This document shows, piece by piece, positions 29,908 through 44,600 of a stretch of DNA of 64,000 nucleotides. Made by a program: the position numbers and the translations under genes. The notes under the pieces are model-generated. The model ran no database searches. It was not told the DNA's origin and saw nothing but the letters and a program-made list of their open reading frames with translations. Each line of letters begins with the position of its first letter. Positions within the stretch are counted from its first letter, which is position 1. This stretch comes from Phytophthora colocasiae (lineage: Eukaryota > Oomycota > Peronosporomycetes > Peronosporales > Peronosporaceae): assembly GCA_018806915.1 (NCBI GenBank), contig JAGKQI010000067.1, positions 62,001 to 126,000 of the forward strand, written 5' to 3'.

Positions 29908-32606
29908 CTATCGGTGCAGCACACGCAGTCGGAGATCACTGTGCAATCGCTTGTCCATCTCGGCGTATTTCTGCAGCGCTGTTTCTTCATGGCTCGCTAG
30001 ACGTTGCTCCAGGATCTGGATACGGAACATGGTCTCGCTGCAGAAGCGCTCAAACTCCTCGTCCGTGCCCTGGTCGTGTTCACGCTGGCTGCGTTGGAAA
30101 GCGGCTTGTCGTTTTGCCAACAATGCGTTCTCTTTGTCTAGTCGTCCTTGGATGATGTTGGCTCGCTCCAGCAGACGCTCCTTCAGGTTCCGCAGACACA
30201 TATCACGCACACTCTGAGCTTCTTCCTTTGACAGATCACCAGTAGCGTGGATACTCTGCAGGAACGGGCTGAGGTAGTCCTTTGCCTGAATGGCAACTTG
30301 TTAGTGTTGTTTGACAGCTCAGGAGTGGCAAAAGCACGTACGTTCTTGTCGAGTTCCTTGGCGTCTTCTTTCTCTTTCGCTTGAGCCTCATCCTCACTGC
30401 TATCGAAAAAGCTCGTCTCCAATGCAATCGCCATTTCTTCGCGCTTGCGGATTTTCAGGATGTCTTCCGTCTCAATATCGGAATGGCGAACTGCACCGTA
30501 GCAATCTTTCTCCATCTACGAAAAAACAACACAGTATGCATTGTCAAGGAAACAATAACCACACAAGAACTTGCAGCAAATTACCTGTAGAGAAGCTCGC
30601 AACTCGTTTTCCAGTACGGATAGTTTCGGCTTTTTCGCGTTTGGATCTGCCAGCACCACTTCGACAGGGACATTTGGAGCTTTGTAATACGCTCGTAGCC
30701 CTGAAGTGATTTTGCCAGTGGCGTAGTGGAAATGCACTCGGATGGAACCTTCGTGGACATTGTACGCCCGTTTGCGTTGATCTTCATCTGCTACAATCGC
30801 AGAGTTTCGAGCAAATTTCTCTTTCATCTTCTTGATCGAAATTTCACCTGCAGGGCCTCCTGGTAAAATATAAGGATTCTTCGAATCCACTTCGTCCTTG
30901 TCCGTGGCAAGAGTGACGGATCGGAAGATGAGGAAATCGTCACGTCCGTCGAAATGTTCCACAACGCGCTTCTGAATCTCCTCTTCACGTTTTACTAAGC
31001 CATCGGGTCGAGCACTGGTGTAAAATTGCAGTTCACGGCGATACCCGATCCACTCAGTTCGTGACTTCAAGGCCTCAGGAAGTCTCCCCGGTAAGAAACA
31101 CTCTTCAAATTTTCCTTCAAACGGAAACCGTGTACGAGACTCGAGTCTATCCTTTCTGTTCTTGAAGTATTCACGAATTTCAATGGGCAGTGTACATCCA
31201 ACGTCGCGGAAAAGTGTAACCCGCGCAATCAGACCTTGTTCATGTGAATTCTCAGCAAATTCCTCCACCTTAGCGCGATGATACAGCGTGACATGCTGAC
31301 AATCCTTGACAAACCGCTTCTTGTATGTTGTCCGGTCAATATGGAGCTTGGTTACCCAAGATGGGGGTATATCAAGAATGAGATCGTCTTCGTCCGCAGC
31401 ATCCACCCCTTGTTGACTATCACCGTCAGTATTCAACATTTTGAGATCGTCGGAGAGATCGGCGCCTCCTTTTGCGCCTTGTTCAGCTTCTTTCGCGGAC
31501 TTTCGCTCAGTGGCAGATAGGAAAACGTACTCCCAGTCAGTCGGGTTGGCCAGATCGAACAGCGTCAGGTGAACAGGATGCTGCTGCATGTTGACCCAGT
31601 AATTTTCATGATTCCAAACGCTTTCAATGGATATGTACGGTGCGTCTGTAAGGGAATAACTTCGCCCAGTGGATGGTTCCAGGTAGAAATGTTCCGAGAC
31701 TTCTCGTTTGCCAGCACGAACGAGAACCCACGCATGCACACGCTTTCCCTCTAGTGGATCTTCTTCTTCGTCGCTGTCTCCAAAGCTAAAGTCCAAGATT
31801 TGTCGAGCCTTTTCAAGTCGCTCCTTCTCAGCTTGTTCCTGTCTTTCGAGATATTTACTAGTGAAGGTGGTGCGACTGACCAGCTTCCCTTCATTAGCTC
31901 CTTTATCAGCTTCGCCTGATCCTTTAAGCTGATCGGAGACTGTTTCCCGCTCTTGAGTCTTCTTCAGCTCCTCCTCAACAGGTAAAACCGGCAACGGGGC
32001 TTTACTTTGATCCAACAGACAAAGCCACCTTGGTGCAATGCCATTGACAACATAAGCGTCATACCCTGCCCCAACCAGAAAGGAAGTGACCAGTGTGGCC
32101 AAGTCGAAACTATCCCCCGATCTCCACTTGAGTGTAAACGTGGATGAAGGTAGACACACTGGTGGGATCGTCGGATTCGCCAAAGGTTCGTACTCGACGA
32201 CTCCAGCCAAGAACCGAGCTAAAGCGTGGCAATCATACAGATCTCGATACGGTAGCAACGTTGGACGGATTGTAGTGCACACGAACTTGGACACTCCTTT
32301 CTCATTCGGTGGGTGCAAGTACAGCGGTCTTCTTTGAGGGAACATCCGTTCGAATTGTCTCTGGAAACCTGCAATGTACTCGAGACAGAGCTGTTCCTTG
32401 GGGCTATTGCTATTGTACGAAGGAATCTCCACTGCATCTACTAGATCGTCAACCAGACGTCGTTGTTTAGTACTGACGACACCTGCCATGGTGAATTGAC
32501 GCGCAGCAACGGCAGCTTCTTCATCAGCCTGAGTCACAACATCTTGTCGGTCGTCATATTCATTGTCATTCACGTCCTTAGCATCTGCTTTCATATCCAG
32601 CGCCAT
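29908..32606 (-). CDS. DRC7: Dynein regulatory complex subunit 7 (CCDC135 homologue)
   Basis: Part of the nexin-dynein regulatory complex that links outer doublets and controls dynein in motile flagella. Three exons: 32606-30585, 30515-30342 and 30285-29908, with introns of 69 and 56 nt, giving 857 residues (human DRC7 is about 874). I start at ATG 32606 (MALDMKADAK); the frame continues to a GTG at 32666, which is not a likely start. Diagnostic matches include LYLHPPNEKGVSKFVCTTIR, a transglutaminase-like segment with DLATLVTSFLVGAGYDAYVV, RVHAWVLVRAGKREV, and a C-terminal coiled coil with ERFCSETMFRIQILEQRLAS. Fits a zoospore-forming organism. Divergent from the dynein heavy chain at 32700. 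Confidence 0.93.
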
Positions 32607-32699
32607 TCTGAGACCTTCAATCGTCGGAGAATGGTTTCGGCGGAGATATATTGGCCACCCCTTCACTGCGGCTAGTCGTCACTTTGAACCAGGATCAAC
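32607..32699. promoter_or_regulatory. 93-bp interval between divergent DRC7 and dynein heavy-chain starts
   Basis: The two flagellar genes are head to head with only 93 bp between start codons, so both promoters and 5' leaders must share or overlap this space. No clear initiator or TATA box was identified. Confidence 0.55.
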
Positions 32700-35600
32700 A
32701 TGAAGGGCCAACCGAAGGTTTGGGACGACACCACGTCGCAGTATGTGACGCGTGGATCGCCTAAGCGTAGTCCTGTGCGGTTGGCGAGGCTGAAGATGCT
32801 GCAATGTGCCATTAACACTCGCAACTGTGATGTCCAAGACTATTCTGCTGAAACACCAAGTCCCCGTTCAGAGAGACGAATTAACCGACTGGAAGGTCCT
32901 CAAGATGAGATGATAGAGACAATGGGGCCATTGGGAGGACTCATGGGGTCAAGAGGAGAACCACCTCGGAAACAGAGGAAGCTCTTGCAAGTGTCTTATC
33001 GACCAGGAGAGAAAGTGGCGGCTAGCGTCGAAGACCGAGGCTATTACCGCCTAAGCGACCGGATCGGAGCTTACTACACCCAGTCAGCACGAACGCTCAC
33101 CCTTGAACGGATTTCCACCTTCACAAAGCGAGAAGTGCACGTGCCAGTGACGTTTGCCAACTCCCCTTTGCGCTCACCGACGGCCCGACCTATGGCGATT
33201 TGTCCAGTGCTTGAACGTGGTTCTCCGAACAGATCTGCGTCTTCTTTAAACTTGAAACAACAAGATACTCCTCTTTCACCTCGGGAAGATCGAGCAGAGA
33301 ACACTGGGAATGAACAACTTAGTGTTTTTGCAGACGGATCGAGAACTTACACTCGACATGTAGAGAACAGTCAAGGCGTCTTTCGCTCCCCGTCTCCTAC
33401 GAAACCTCGCCATCGAAGCCCCACGACGAGAACTAAGTTCTCTCTGGATGTGAATGATAATAAAACGAGTAAAACTCTTCAACTCGAGCCTGTACAGGCG
33501 ACACCTCGAACATTTGAGATGGAAAAACGACGATACGTGAAAACGATGGAGGCTTATTGGAAGCAGGTGGATCTTTACCTAGCAGCAGCGAGGACAGTTC
33601 CGATGGCTTCTGACTGTCCGCATCGTATTCTACGAAGATTACAAGTGCCACCACCTTCCGGTCTTAATTCCATTGGGTTACAAGAGTTCGATGACCGAAG
33701 TGAAGCTATGATCGCGGAGATTTTCCAGGAGGTCTATACTGATTACTACGAGACGATGGCTCGTAGTATGTTGTCCTACGATCTCCTGGATGCAAATACG
33801 TGCTTGAAGATGAATATTTACCCTCCATTCCTACAGGCAGAACAGAAATGGTGGACGGACATGATGTACCAGTCCGACGAGTGGCGAGTTCTTCGTCTAA
33901 CTGGAGTTGACAGTTACCGAGCGGAATTGGCACGATGTCAAATCCAACAGAATTTATTCGCTATCAATCCGGTGACATTTGCTTTACAAGAACAATGGAT
34001 CATGGAGACACCTCCGTCGGAATGGGAGATGACACCCAATAGTGGAGGAGCGACGTTCTCTAAAATTCGTTTCGTGGACGTCCACAGTCTCGAGTTCCGA
34101 GCGACGTTACCTAAAACGGTGGACCATTTCGTGGATGCGATCTCAAAACGAGCTGATCTCGTGAAAGACTGCTTGAAGACGTGCTGGATCACAGCAGCCG
34201 CGAAAAGAGTCAATGAATGTGCACTGCAATTGCGCTATTACAGCATTCGCAGTAGCACGAACCCAGGAGAGAATACGGTTGTTCCTGGAGCTGCAGGGGC
34301 ACTAAAAGTTGCTCCTGTCAGTACTCGTACGTCTCCTTCAAAAGTGAAATCGGATGTATCTCGAAATTCCCCTGAGCACTCCAAACTTCTGCGAAATCGA
34401 ATGGAGTTCGAAGGATTAAGTCAGAAACCACACTCCGACCGGATAAACAATCCTCTCGCTGCCTCGGAAGACCCTGAAGCAGCGCTCTACCATAATTTCG
34501 CTGGAGTTCTTGACGCAGCAGCAGTGCTGATGGCAAGAAACTTGAGAGAATCTGTGGAGGCATCAGTGAATACGTTTGTAGACTTCGTTCGACAGTTCTC
34601 AAGGCCTACTTTTAACGGTGAGTCAGCCTTACTACTTACTGTTAACTGCACTATCACAAGCGACGGGACCATTCGAACACAGGACGGTTTCTTCATCGAG
34701 CCTTCGCCCAATGCTTTACGCGAGAAAATCGCTTCTTGCGTTGATATCATCGTGGAATCGTCCCATAACTTCCCCCGAATCGACGGACAAACAAAAATCC
34801 CCGCCAAACTCCGTAGTTCTGCTACACTTGGACCGAGTACAATGGCTCTAGACGATACGTTCGTTGTGAAGGCGAAGAACACGTTAGCGGAGCTCCTGGC
34901 TGAGCATATGCACGATCCGACAGAAATCCTCGCTCTTTTTCAACCTTACGACTACCTTGTCAATGGTGAATACGAAGCCAAACTTGAGGCTCTGATCGAA
35001 TCAAACGACAAACAGCTTCGTGGTGAGGGCGGAACAGAGCCAAAGACTGCAAATGATATCCTTTTGCTGTACCGGAGTGAACTTAACGAGCTTAAACAGA
35101 TCGAAACCAGAGTGAAGGACGAGATCTGCGAGAAGTACAGCTTCAAGTTGTTGGCGATCTCGTGCGCTGAGGTGAAAGTCAAGCTGGCTAACAAGATCAA
35201 GGCCCACGCTAACAAAGTTCTCAGTAAAGTATCGATGGACAACGCCAAGCACATGAGCTCAATGATCGCCGAGTATGAACAGATTGGCGCTAAGCTGGTC
35301 ACGGAGCCGTTGGATTCGTTCGAACTGAAGGCACTGGACAAGTTTTATCTAACCAGCATCGAGTTGATTGACAACCTCAACACGAAACTCTACGAAGACG
35401 TGTGCCGCTGCATTCAATTTCTCAAGGATTTCGACTTTCAAATGTCTCGCGAGGAAATTCAGCTCTTCTTCAACACATTTAGGTCGCCTGAAAATATCAA
35501 AGGATTCCAGAGGAAAAGCATTGAACTGCAGACCAAGCGGCAACATGAGTTGGAGCTTATTGTGGAAGGCCGGCAAGAACAGCTCACTAGCCAATTTTCG

Positions 35601-38600
35601 TCTTTACAGCGTCGCATTGAGAAGATGAGAGACTACGCGAACCTGGCTGACTCGGAGAGCATCTTGAAACGTATTGAGGCAGGACGAAAGGCTCTGGAAG
35701 ATGCTGAAGCGGAGGCGGAGTCTATCAAGGAGCAAGAAACAATGCTGGGAATGAACGTTACAAACAATCAGACAGCATTAACGGATCTCTACGACATGCT
35801 TAGCCCAATTGAAAAGTTATGGACGACTATTGCTCAGACGATGGAGAAGGTAACCTTCAGTCGTGAAGCTCCACTGGCCACTGTGAATGCTGAAGAGATC
35901 GAGCGCGATTGTGACCAGTTCCGTCGCACTATAGTGAAGATTATCAAGGAATGCGAAAAGAATACGGACGTATACGCTGTGGCAATAACAATGGCTCAAG
36001 AAGTGAAGAAGACGCTGGATGATATGCTGGATAATATCATCCCACTGATGGTATTACTCTGTACGCCTGGCATTCGAGAACGACACTGGGAAGAAATCGA
36101 GCGGATCACTGGGATTGAGGTGCAAGTTCATGAAAGTTCAAATATCAACCAGATGATCGAACTCGGTCTACATCGATTCACTGGTGCAATTGAAGAGACC
36201 TGCGTCAGTGCATCAAAGGAATATTCCTTAGAGAAGGCGCTGGACAAGATGGAGACTGAATGGGTGGGTATTAATTTCTCGACAAAGGAGTATCGGTCAA
36301 CGGGTACTTCGATTCTGTGCTCAACGGATGAGATTCAGCAGATTATCGATGACCAAATCGTCAAGACGCAGTCCATGAGAGGCAGTCGGTATAACAAGCC
36401 GTACTTTGAGCGGATCAGTAAATGGGAGAAGATGCTGATCTGTATTCAAGATATCATGGATAACTGGATCAAGGTGCAGGCTACGTGGCTGTACTTGGAG
36501 CCAATCTTTAGCTCGGACGATATCATGCGTCAAATGCCTACAGAAGGAGCACTTTTCCGCAAGGTTGACTCAAATTGGCGCCGAAATATGCAGGAAACAG
36601 TAGCTTCTCCTGCTGTTTTGACAGTAGCTGAACGCAGCGACTTGTTGCCAAGTTTACAACAGTCGAACACGGATTTGGATACGATCCAAAAAGGACTGAA
36701 CGATTACTTGGAGACAAAGCGATTATACTTCCCCCGCTTCTTTTTCTTGTCAAACGACGAGTTGCTGGAAATTCTTGCTGAGACTAAAGACCCGTTGCGA
36801 GTTCAGCCTCACCTCAAAAAGGCGTTCGATGGCATTTCTCAACTTGAATTCCAGGATAATCTGGATATTACGGCTATGTTGAGTCCGGAAATGGAGAAAG
36901 TGGCCTTCCGATACGAGAAAATCGCGCAGAATCTCATTAACCCGAACAATTCCGGCGGGAATGTCGAAGTCTGGCTCGAAGAAGTCGAAATGACCATGAA
37001 GAAGAGTGTTGCTCTCCATTTGGACGACTCCATTATGGATTACCCGACAAAGGACCGCTTGGAGTGGGTACGACAGTGGCCTGGCCAAGTTGTGCTAGCT
37101 GTGAATCAGACGATGTGGACGCAACAAAGTGAGAAAGCTCTCAACGGTTGTGCGAAAGATCCAAAAGCTCTAAGAGACCACCTGGAAATGTTGCGAACGG
37201 AGCTGAAGAGAACTGTTGAAATGGTACGTGGTGAACTACCAAAATTGATTCGTATTACGCTGGGAGCTCTTGTGGTTATGGATGTTCACAACCGAGATAC
37301 AATTGCCGAGCTGGTTGACCTAAAGATCTCAGAGAAAACTGACTTTGACTGGCTAGCACAATTGCGATACTACTGGATCCAGGGTGGAGTCTCGGCGACG
37401 ACAGGCAAGCCTCATACTCTTGAATGCCGGATGATTAACACGTTAGCTCTGTACGCGTTCGAATATCTAGGGAACAGCATGCGTTTAGTCATTACGCCGT
37501 TGACGGACAGGTGTTATCGAACGTTAACTGGTGCTATCCATCTTAATCTCGGTGGTGCCCCTGAAGGTCCTGCTGGCACGGGCAAGACTGAAACCACAAA
37601 AGATCTGGCAAAAGCGATTGCCATTCAGTGTGTGGTTACGAATTGCTCAGACGGTCTCGATTATCTTGCGATGGGGAAATTCTTCAAAGGTCTCGCAAGT
37701 TCCGGTGCTTGGGCATGTTTCGACGAGTTTAACCGGATCCAACTTGAAGTGTTATCGGTGATTGCCCAACAGATTCTCTGCATTCAACTAGCCAAGGCTC
37801 AGCATCTAGAGACGTTCATTTTTGAGGGAACCGAGCTACGATTAAACCCAACGTGCTGCCCTTTCATCACGATGAACCCTGGATATGCAGGACGAGCCGA
37901 ACTACCAGATAATCTGAAAGTTCTCTTCCGAACGGTGGCAATGATGGTACCGGATTACGCAATGATCGCAGAGATTATGTTGTACTCGTACGGTTATATG
38001 GATGCGAGCGCGTTATCCAAGAAAATCACCACTACGTACACGTTGTGTTCGGAACAGTTGTCGTCTCAGTCACACTACGATTACGGAATGAGAGCTGTAA
38101 TGGCTGTGCTTCGAGCTGCAGGGAACTTGAAACGAGCAGAAGGACATTTACGAGAAGATACACTGGTACTTCGGTCTATCATTGACGTTAACCTGCCAAA
38201 GTTTTTATCTCCCGACGTCCCTTTATTCAATGGAATCGTATCAGATCTCTTCCCTGGCGTGAGGATTGACCCCCCGGACAGACGAGATATGCTCAATTCG
38301 ATTGATCACGTGTGTAAGCAGATGAATTTACAACCTGTGCCAAATTTTGTGGAAAAGGTGATCCAAATCTACGAAATGATGATCGTTCGTCACGGATTCA
38401 TGGTCGTAGGTATGCCGTTCTCGGGAAAAACCTGTTCATGGCGAGTACTATCGGAGGTGTTAGCGCACTTGCACCAGCAGTTTCCGAACGACCAGCGGTA
38501 TACCAATGTAATTGTGTCTGTGATCAACCCCAAATCAGTGACGATGGGGCAGCTTTACGGTCAATTCGACGCCGTTTCTCACGAATGGAACGACGGCGTT

Positions 38601-41600
38601 CTAGCTATTAACTACCGCAACTTGGCTAATAATCCCTCCCCTGATCGGAAATGGCTCATGTTTGATGGACCAGTGGATGCAGTTTGGATCGAGAATATGA
38701 ACACCGTCTTGGATGACAACCGCAAATTGTGCCTGATGAGTGGTGAGATCATTGCCATGAGCCCAGTTATGAGCATGATGTTTGAGCCAATGGATTTGTT
38801 AGTTGCCTCTCCTGCAACGGTATCTCGTTGTGGTATGATTTACATGGAACCGGAACAACTGGGTTGGATCCCAGTGCTCAACTCGTGGCTGGATTCCATT
38901 ACCGTGGTGGAAGGCAGTAAAGAGGCTCCTTTTGGGCCGTTTGAAATCAATAGTGAGCAGCGAACGCTTATCTACTTCCTGTTCTCGTGGCTCGTAGAAC
39001 CGTGCATTGCTTTTGTACGAAAAGAGCTGGTCGAGCTTTCACCGACGGTCGATACGAATCTCGTGCAAAGTCTCATCCACATCTTTGAGGCGCAACTGTG
39101 TAAACTTCCAAAGGACGCTCCTTCCAAGAAGAAAGCGACGATTGAGGCGTTGTTTATGTTTTCGCTCATTTGGTCTGTAGGGGAGAGTATCAATGCTGAA
39201 GGTCGAACAAAGTTTTGTGACTTCGCTCGCTCGATTATGGAGAATATTCAATCACTGGAGAGCAAATACGTCGTTGTGAGTCGTGCGCTTCAAGTACGGA
39301 AATGGGAGAAACCTGCGTTTGAAGATGGGAAAAACACGTACACACTAGCCCTTCCTGTTCCTGGTAAGGGGAATCTGCATGACTATTATTTCAACATCGA
39401 AGAGAGCAAGTGGCTTAAGTGGGAGGAACGACTCAAGCCGTACGTGATCCAACCCAACACCCCGTTTAATCAGATTGTCGTCCCTACAATCTTCACGGCT
39501 CAACTGGAATATCTCGTGCAACTTCTGGTCACCAACAAGAGGAAAGTATTGGTGTGTGGACCGACTGGAACGGGAAAGTCTTGCTACATGACGTCTATTT
39601 TGAACGAGGTATTACCACAGGACCAGAATTCCGTCATCATGCTGTCCTTTTCAGCCAAAACTTCGGCAAATATGACACAAAATATCATTGATGGCAAACT
39701 GGACAAACGTCGTAAGGGCGTCTTTGGCCCAGCACTAGGTAAAAATGCGATTGTTTTCGTCGACGACCTGAACATGCCACTGATTGAGACGTATGGAGCT
39801 CAACCCCCTATCGAATTGGTGAGACAACTAATTGATAGTGAAGGTTATTACGATCTGAAGGAAATGTCCTGGCGGAAGATCGTCGATACGATCGTCTTAG
39901 CAGCAATGGGTCCACCTGGAGGAGGGAGGAACAGCGTAACCCCTCGCTTATTACGTCATTTTAATCTCCTCTGCTTCTCCGAGTTCGATGACGTGACTCT
40001 TACACGTATTTTCACTACGATTTTGGATTGGTATTTAGGCTCGAACGCTTTCCTTCCAGAGGTGAAGAGACTTTCCGAAGCAGTGGTCTCTGCTACGTTG
40101 GAGCTATACCAGTCTGCCATGTTGTCACTGCTCCCGACTCCAAAAAAATCGCACTATACATTCAACCTGCGAGATTTCTCTCGAATCGTACAGGGAATTA
40201 TGCTGGTAGTACCCAACGACCAGTTTAATGCCAACAGTTTAGTTAAACTCTGGGTGCACGAGTCGCTTCGAGTGATCGGGGATCGGTTGATCGATGATGA
40301 AGACCGTGAATGGTTCAATGAAATGCAAAAGAAAATTACCATTAAACACTTCGCCACGAACTTTGACAAGGTGTTTGCGAGCCTCAAACGTGGCAATGAA
40401 GGCCCTGTTTCAGCTGTTGACATGAGAAACCTCTTCTTTGGGGACTATATTGATCCAGATGCAAGTCCAAGACTCTATAAGGAAGTAGACGTTCGCTTAG
40501 ATACCGACTTCGACGGTATCACACAGCTTATTCAGTGCCTTGACGGGTACTTGACTGAGTACAACGGTATCAGTCGCAAGCCGATGAACTTGGTCATGTT
40601 TCTTTTTGCTATCGAGCATTTGTCCCGAATTGTACGGGTGTTAAATATGCCTGGAGGTAATGCGCTTCTTGTTGGAGTGGGTGGTAGTGGACGTCAGAGT
40701 CTTACCCGGTTATCGGCCTTTATCGTCGACTTCGAGATCAAGCAGATTGAAATTTCTAAGAACTATACGATGACTGAGTGGCGAGAGGATATGAAAGATG
40801 TTTTACGTATGGCTGGTACTGGTGCTAGACCGCTTGTGTTCCTGTTCAGTGATACTCAGATCAAGTACGACGGCTTCGTGGAAGACATCAACAACATGTT
40901 GAATTCAGGAGAGATCCCCAATTTGTTCCCGTACGATGAGCGTGTGGGCATTTGTGAAGCTGTTCGCCCACATGTAAAGGAGAAATTTGGCAAAACTGTG
41001 GGCGACAACATGAACCAGACTCAACTGTACGCGTTTTTCCTGCAGCGAGTGCGTAGTAACCTGCACATTGTCCTTGCTTGTTCGCCTATTGGTGATGCCT
41101 TCCGAGATAGGCTGCGGAAGTTCCCTTCACTGATCAATTGTTGCACAATCGACTGGTTCACTGCCTGGCCTTCCGATGCCCTGGTGGCTGTGGCCGAGAA
41201 GTTCCTGGCTGACGTAGAAATGGACAGCACAAATGTCCGCAAAGCTATTGTGGATACGTGTCAGTACTTCCACGTCAGTGTGATGGATCTTTCAGACAAA
41301 TTCCTCAAGAATTTACGTCGTCAGAACTACGTAACTCCGACTTCCTATCTCGAGCTCATTGTGGCTTTCAAGAGCTTCCTTGCACGTCGTCGAGAGGCTG
41401 TACAAGGAGCTCGCAACCGCTACGTCGTGGGCCTGGAGAAGATCAACTTTGCAGAAAACAATGTAGCAGTCATGAGGAAAGAGCTGGAAGACTTGCAGCC
41501 CGTGCTTGACCAGTCGAAGAAAGACACGGACATTCTCATGGAGGAAATCAAGGCTAAGTTGCCTGGAGTTGAGGTTCAGCGTACTGAAGTACAAGCTGAT

Positions 41601-44600
41601 GTTGCAGTGGCGGACGCATCGAAAGCCGAGTGTGAACAGCAGAAGGCAAGTGTGGAAGCAGATCTGGCGGAAGCTATCCCAGCTTTGGAAGAGGCTCTCA
41701 AAGCTCTGGACACGATTAAACCCAGCGAAATCAATGAAGTCAAAGCGATGAGTAACCCTCCGGCAGGTGTCAAGTTAGTGTGCGAAGGTGTTTGTGTCAT
41801 GCTCGGTATTAAACCAGCACGTATTCCCGACCCACAAGATCCATCGAAACGCATCATGGACTATTGGGGTCCGTCTCAAAAGATGCTGAGTGATCCGACC
41901 TTTATCACGACGCTGAAGAAGTTTGACAAGGACAATTTGGATCCGAAAACCATGAAAACTGTTGTCAGCAAGTATATTGCAGACGAAAACTTCAGCCCTG
42001 AAAAGGCTGAGAAGGCTTCGAAAGCTGCAGCGGGATTGTGTAAATGGGTCCATGCAATGGCTCTGTACGACAACGTTTCGAAGGTTGTTGCCCCCAAACG
42101 CGAAGCGCTAAGGGTAGCTGAAGAACAGCTTGCCGAAGTGATGAAAAAACTTAATGAAAAGTTATCCCAGTTGAAAATGGTGGAAGATGGTCTAGCAGAG
42201 TTGCAACGCCAGTTTGACTCGGCCACAAGACAAAAAGAAAACCTAGAGTACCAAGTGGATTTGACTGGGAAAAAGCTGATTCGAGCATCGACACTGATTG
42301 AAAGTCTCGGAGGAGAGAAGACACGCTGGACTGAGTTCGCTGAGCAGCTAGCGGTTCAATACAGCAGATTGACAGGAGATGTGCTTATATCGGCTGGAGT
42401 TGTTGCGTATTTAGGGCCTTTCACATCATTATACCGTCAAGACGCTGTACAAGACTGGGTCGGACGTTGCAAACAACTGGATATTCCTTGCAGTGATTTG
42501 CCATCGCTGAACGGATCACTAGGCGACGCTGTCCAAATTCGAAAGTGGAACATCGATGGTCTTCCGACTGATGGTTTCTCGGTTGATAATGGTATTATCG
42601 TCTTCAATTCGCGTCGTTGGCCACTGATGATCGACCCACAAGGCCAAGCGAACAAGTGGATCCGTAACATGGAGAAAGATAACCAAATGACGGTAATCAA
42701 GCTCACGGATGCAGACTACATGCGAACACTGGAAAACTCGGTACAATTTGGCACGCCAGTGTTGCTTGAAAACGTTGGTGAAGAGCTGGATCCATCTCTT
42801 GAGCCTCTGTTATTGAAGCAAACATTCAAACAAGGTGGAGTGACGTGCATCCGACTGGGTGATTCAACCGTTGAATATGCTGAGAGCTTCCGCTTCTACA
42901 TCACGACAAAGTATCGTAATCCCCATTACCTGCCAGAAGTGTCAGTGAAAGTTACGCTTTTGAACTTTATGATCACGCCTCATGGTCTTGAAGACCAGCT
43001 TCTGGGTATCGTTGTGGCTCAGGAACGACCAGATCTGGAAGAGCAGAAGAACAAGCTGATTGTTCAGAATGCGCGCAATAAAGGGTTGCTGAAGGAGATC
43101 GAGGACAAAATCCTGAATATTCTATCGTCTTCCCAGGGAAATATCCTCGAGGATGAAGATGCAATCAACACCATGAACCAAAGTAAACAAGTTGCAGACG
43201 AAATTAAAAAAGAGCAGCAAGTTGCTGAAAAGACGGAGCTGGAGATCGACACGGTTCGACAGGGTTACAAACCTGTAGCCTACTCAAGTCAAGTGTTATT
43301 CTTCTGTATCGACCAGCTTGCCAACATTGAACCAGTGTACCAGTACTCGTTGTCCTGGTTCATCAATTTGTTCATCGCGAGTATTCTGAATAGTGATCGC
43401 TCGCCGGATCTCACGCAACGACTCCATAATCTGGATGCTCACTTCACGTACTCGCTGTATCGCAACATTTGTCGTTCTTTACTGGAGAAGGATAAGCTCA
43501 TGTTCTCGTTCTTGCTGTGCATCTCGATCAAGCAGGGGAAACATGAGATTGAGAACAGTGAATGGTATTTCTTGCTCACCGGAGGTGTCGCTCTCTCGGA
43601 ACCACCGCCAAATCCAGCAAAACTATGGCTGAGTGAAAAGCAGTGGGCAGAATTTTCTAGGCTCAGTGCTTTACCTGCTTTCAACGGAATTATCGAGGAT
43701 TTTATTGACAGCGAAGATCAGTGGAAAGCAGTCTATGATAGTCCAATCGGGCACACGCTTCCATTCCCGGGTGTTTTGGGAAAAGTGAGCGAGTTCCGGC
43801 GTTTGTTGGGTCTACGATGTATCCGTCCTGATCTTCTCGTCGTTGGTATCCAGCAGTTCCTGCTAAAAGAAATGGGTGAGAAATTTGTGAAGCCCCCGCA
43901 GTTTGATCTAGCTCTATCCTACTCCGACAGCAGTGTTTCGTCTCCTTTGGTGTTCATTTTATCCCCTGGATCTGACCCCATTAGCTCTGTACTCAAATTT
44001 GCTGATTCTCTTCGTCAAAAAGCAGAGACTATTTCACTTGGTCAAGGTCAGGGTCCTATTGCTGAGCGTATGATCGTGCGTGCTCGTGAGGCTGGCTCGT
44101 GGGTTGTGCTTCAGAATTGCCATTTAGCGCCAAGTTGGATGCCAATCATGGAGAAGATCGCTGAAGATATTAAACTCGACAACACCCATTCAGATTTCCG
44201 GTTGTGGTGTACGACTTACCCGTCGGATGTTTTCCCAGCAGCAGTGCTGCAAAATGGAGTGAAGATGACAAATGAACCGCCTCAAGGCCTCCGTGCAAAC
44301 CTCATGGGTTCGTACATGTCCGATCCTATAGGCGAGGCTAACTTCCTGGAATCTGTGATCAAAGGAACTGAGTTCCGAGTACTTCTCTATTCACTATGCT
44401 TTTTTCACGCTTTGGTGCGCGAGCGTCGTCAATTCGGTCCTTTGGGCTGGAACATTCAATATGAATTCAACGAGTCCGACTTGAGCATCAGTATCCGACA
44501 ACTGGCAATGTTCATCGATGAAAACGTGCAATTACCATTGCGTGCTTTAAATTATTGCACAGGCGAATGCAATTATGGTGGGCGTGTGACGGATGACAAG

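Noticed and set aside
32607..32666. Twenty-codon N-terminal extension of DRC7 to 32666
   Set aside because: The first codon is GTG, not ATG, and the extension does not resemble DRC7 proteins. ATG 32606 is used.
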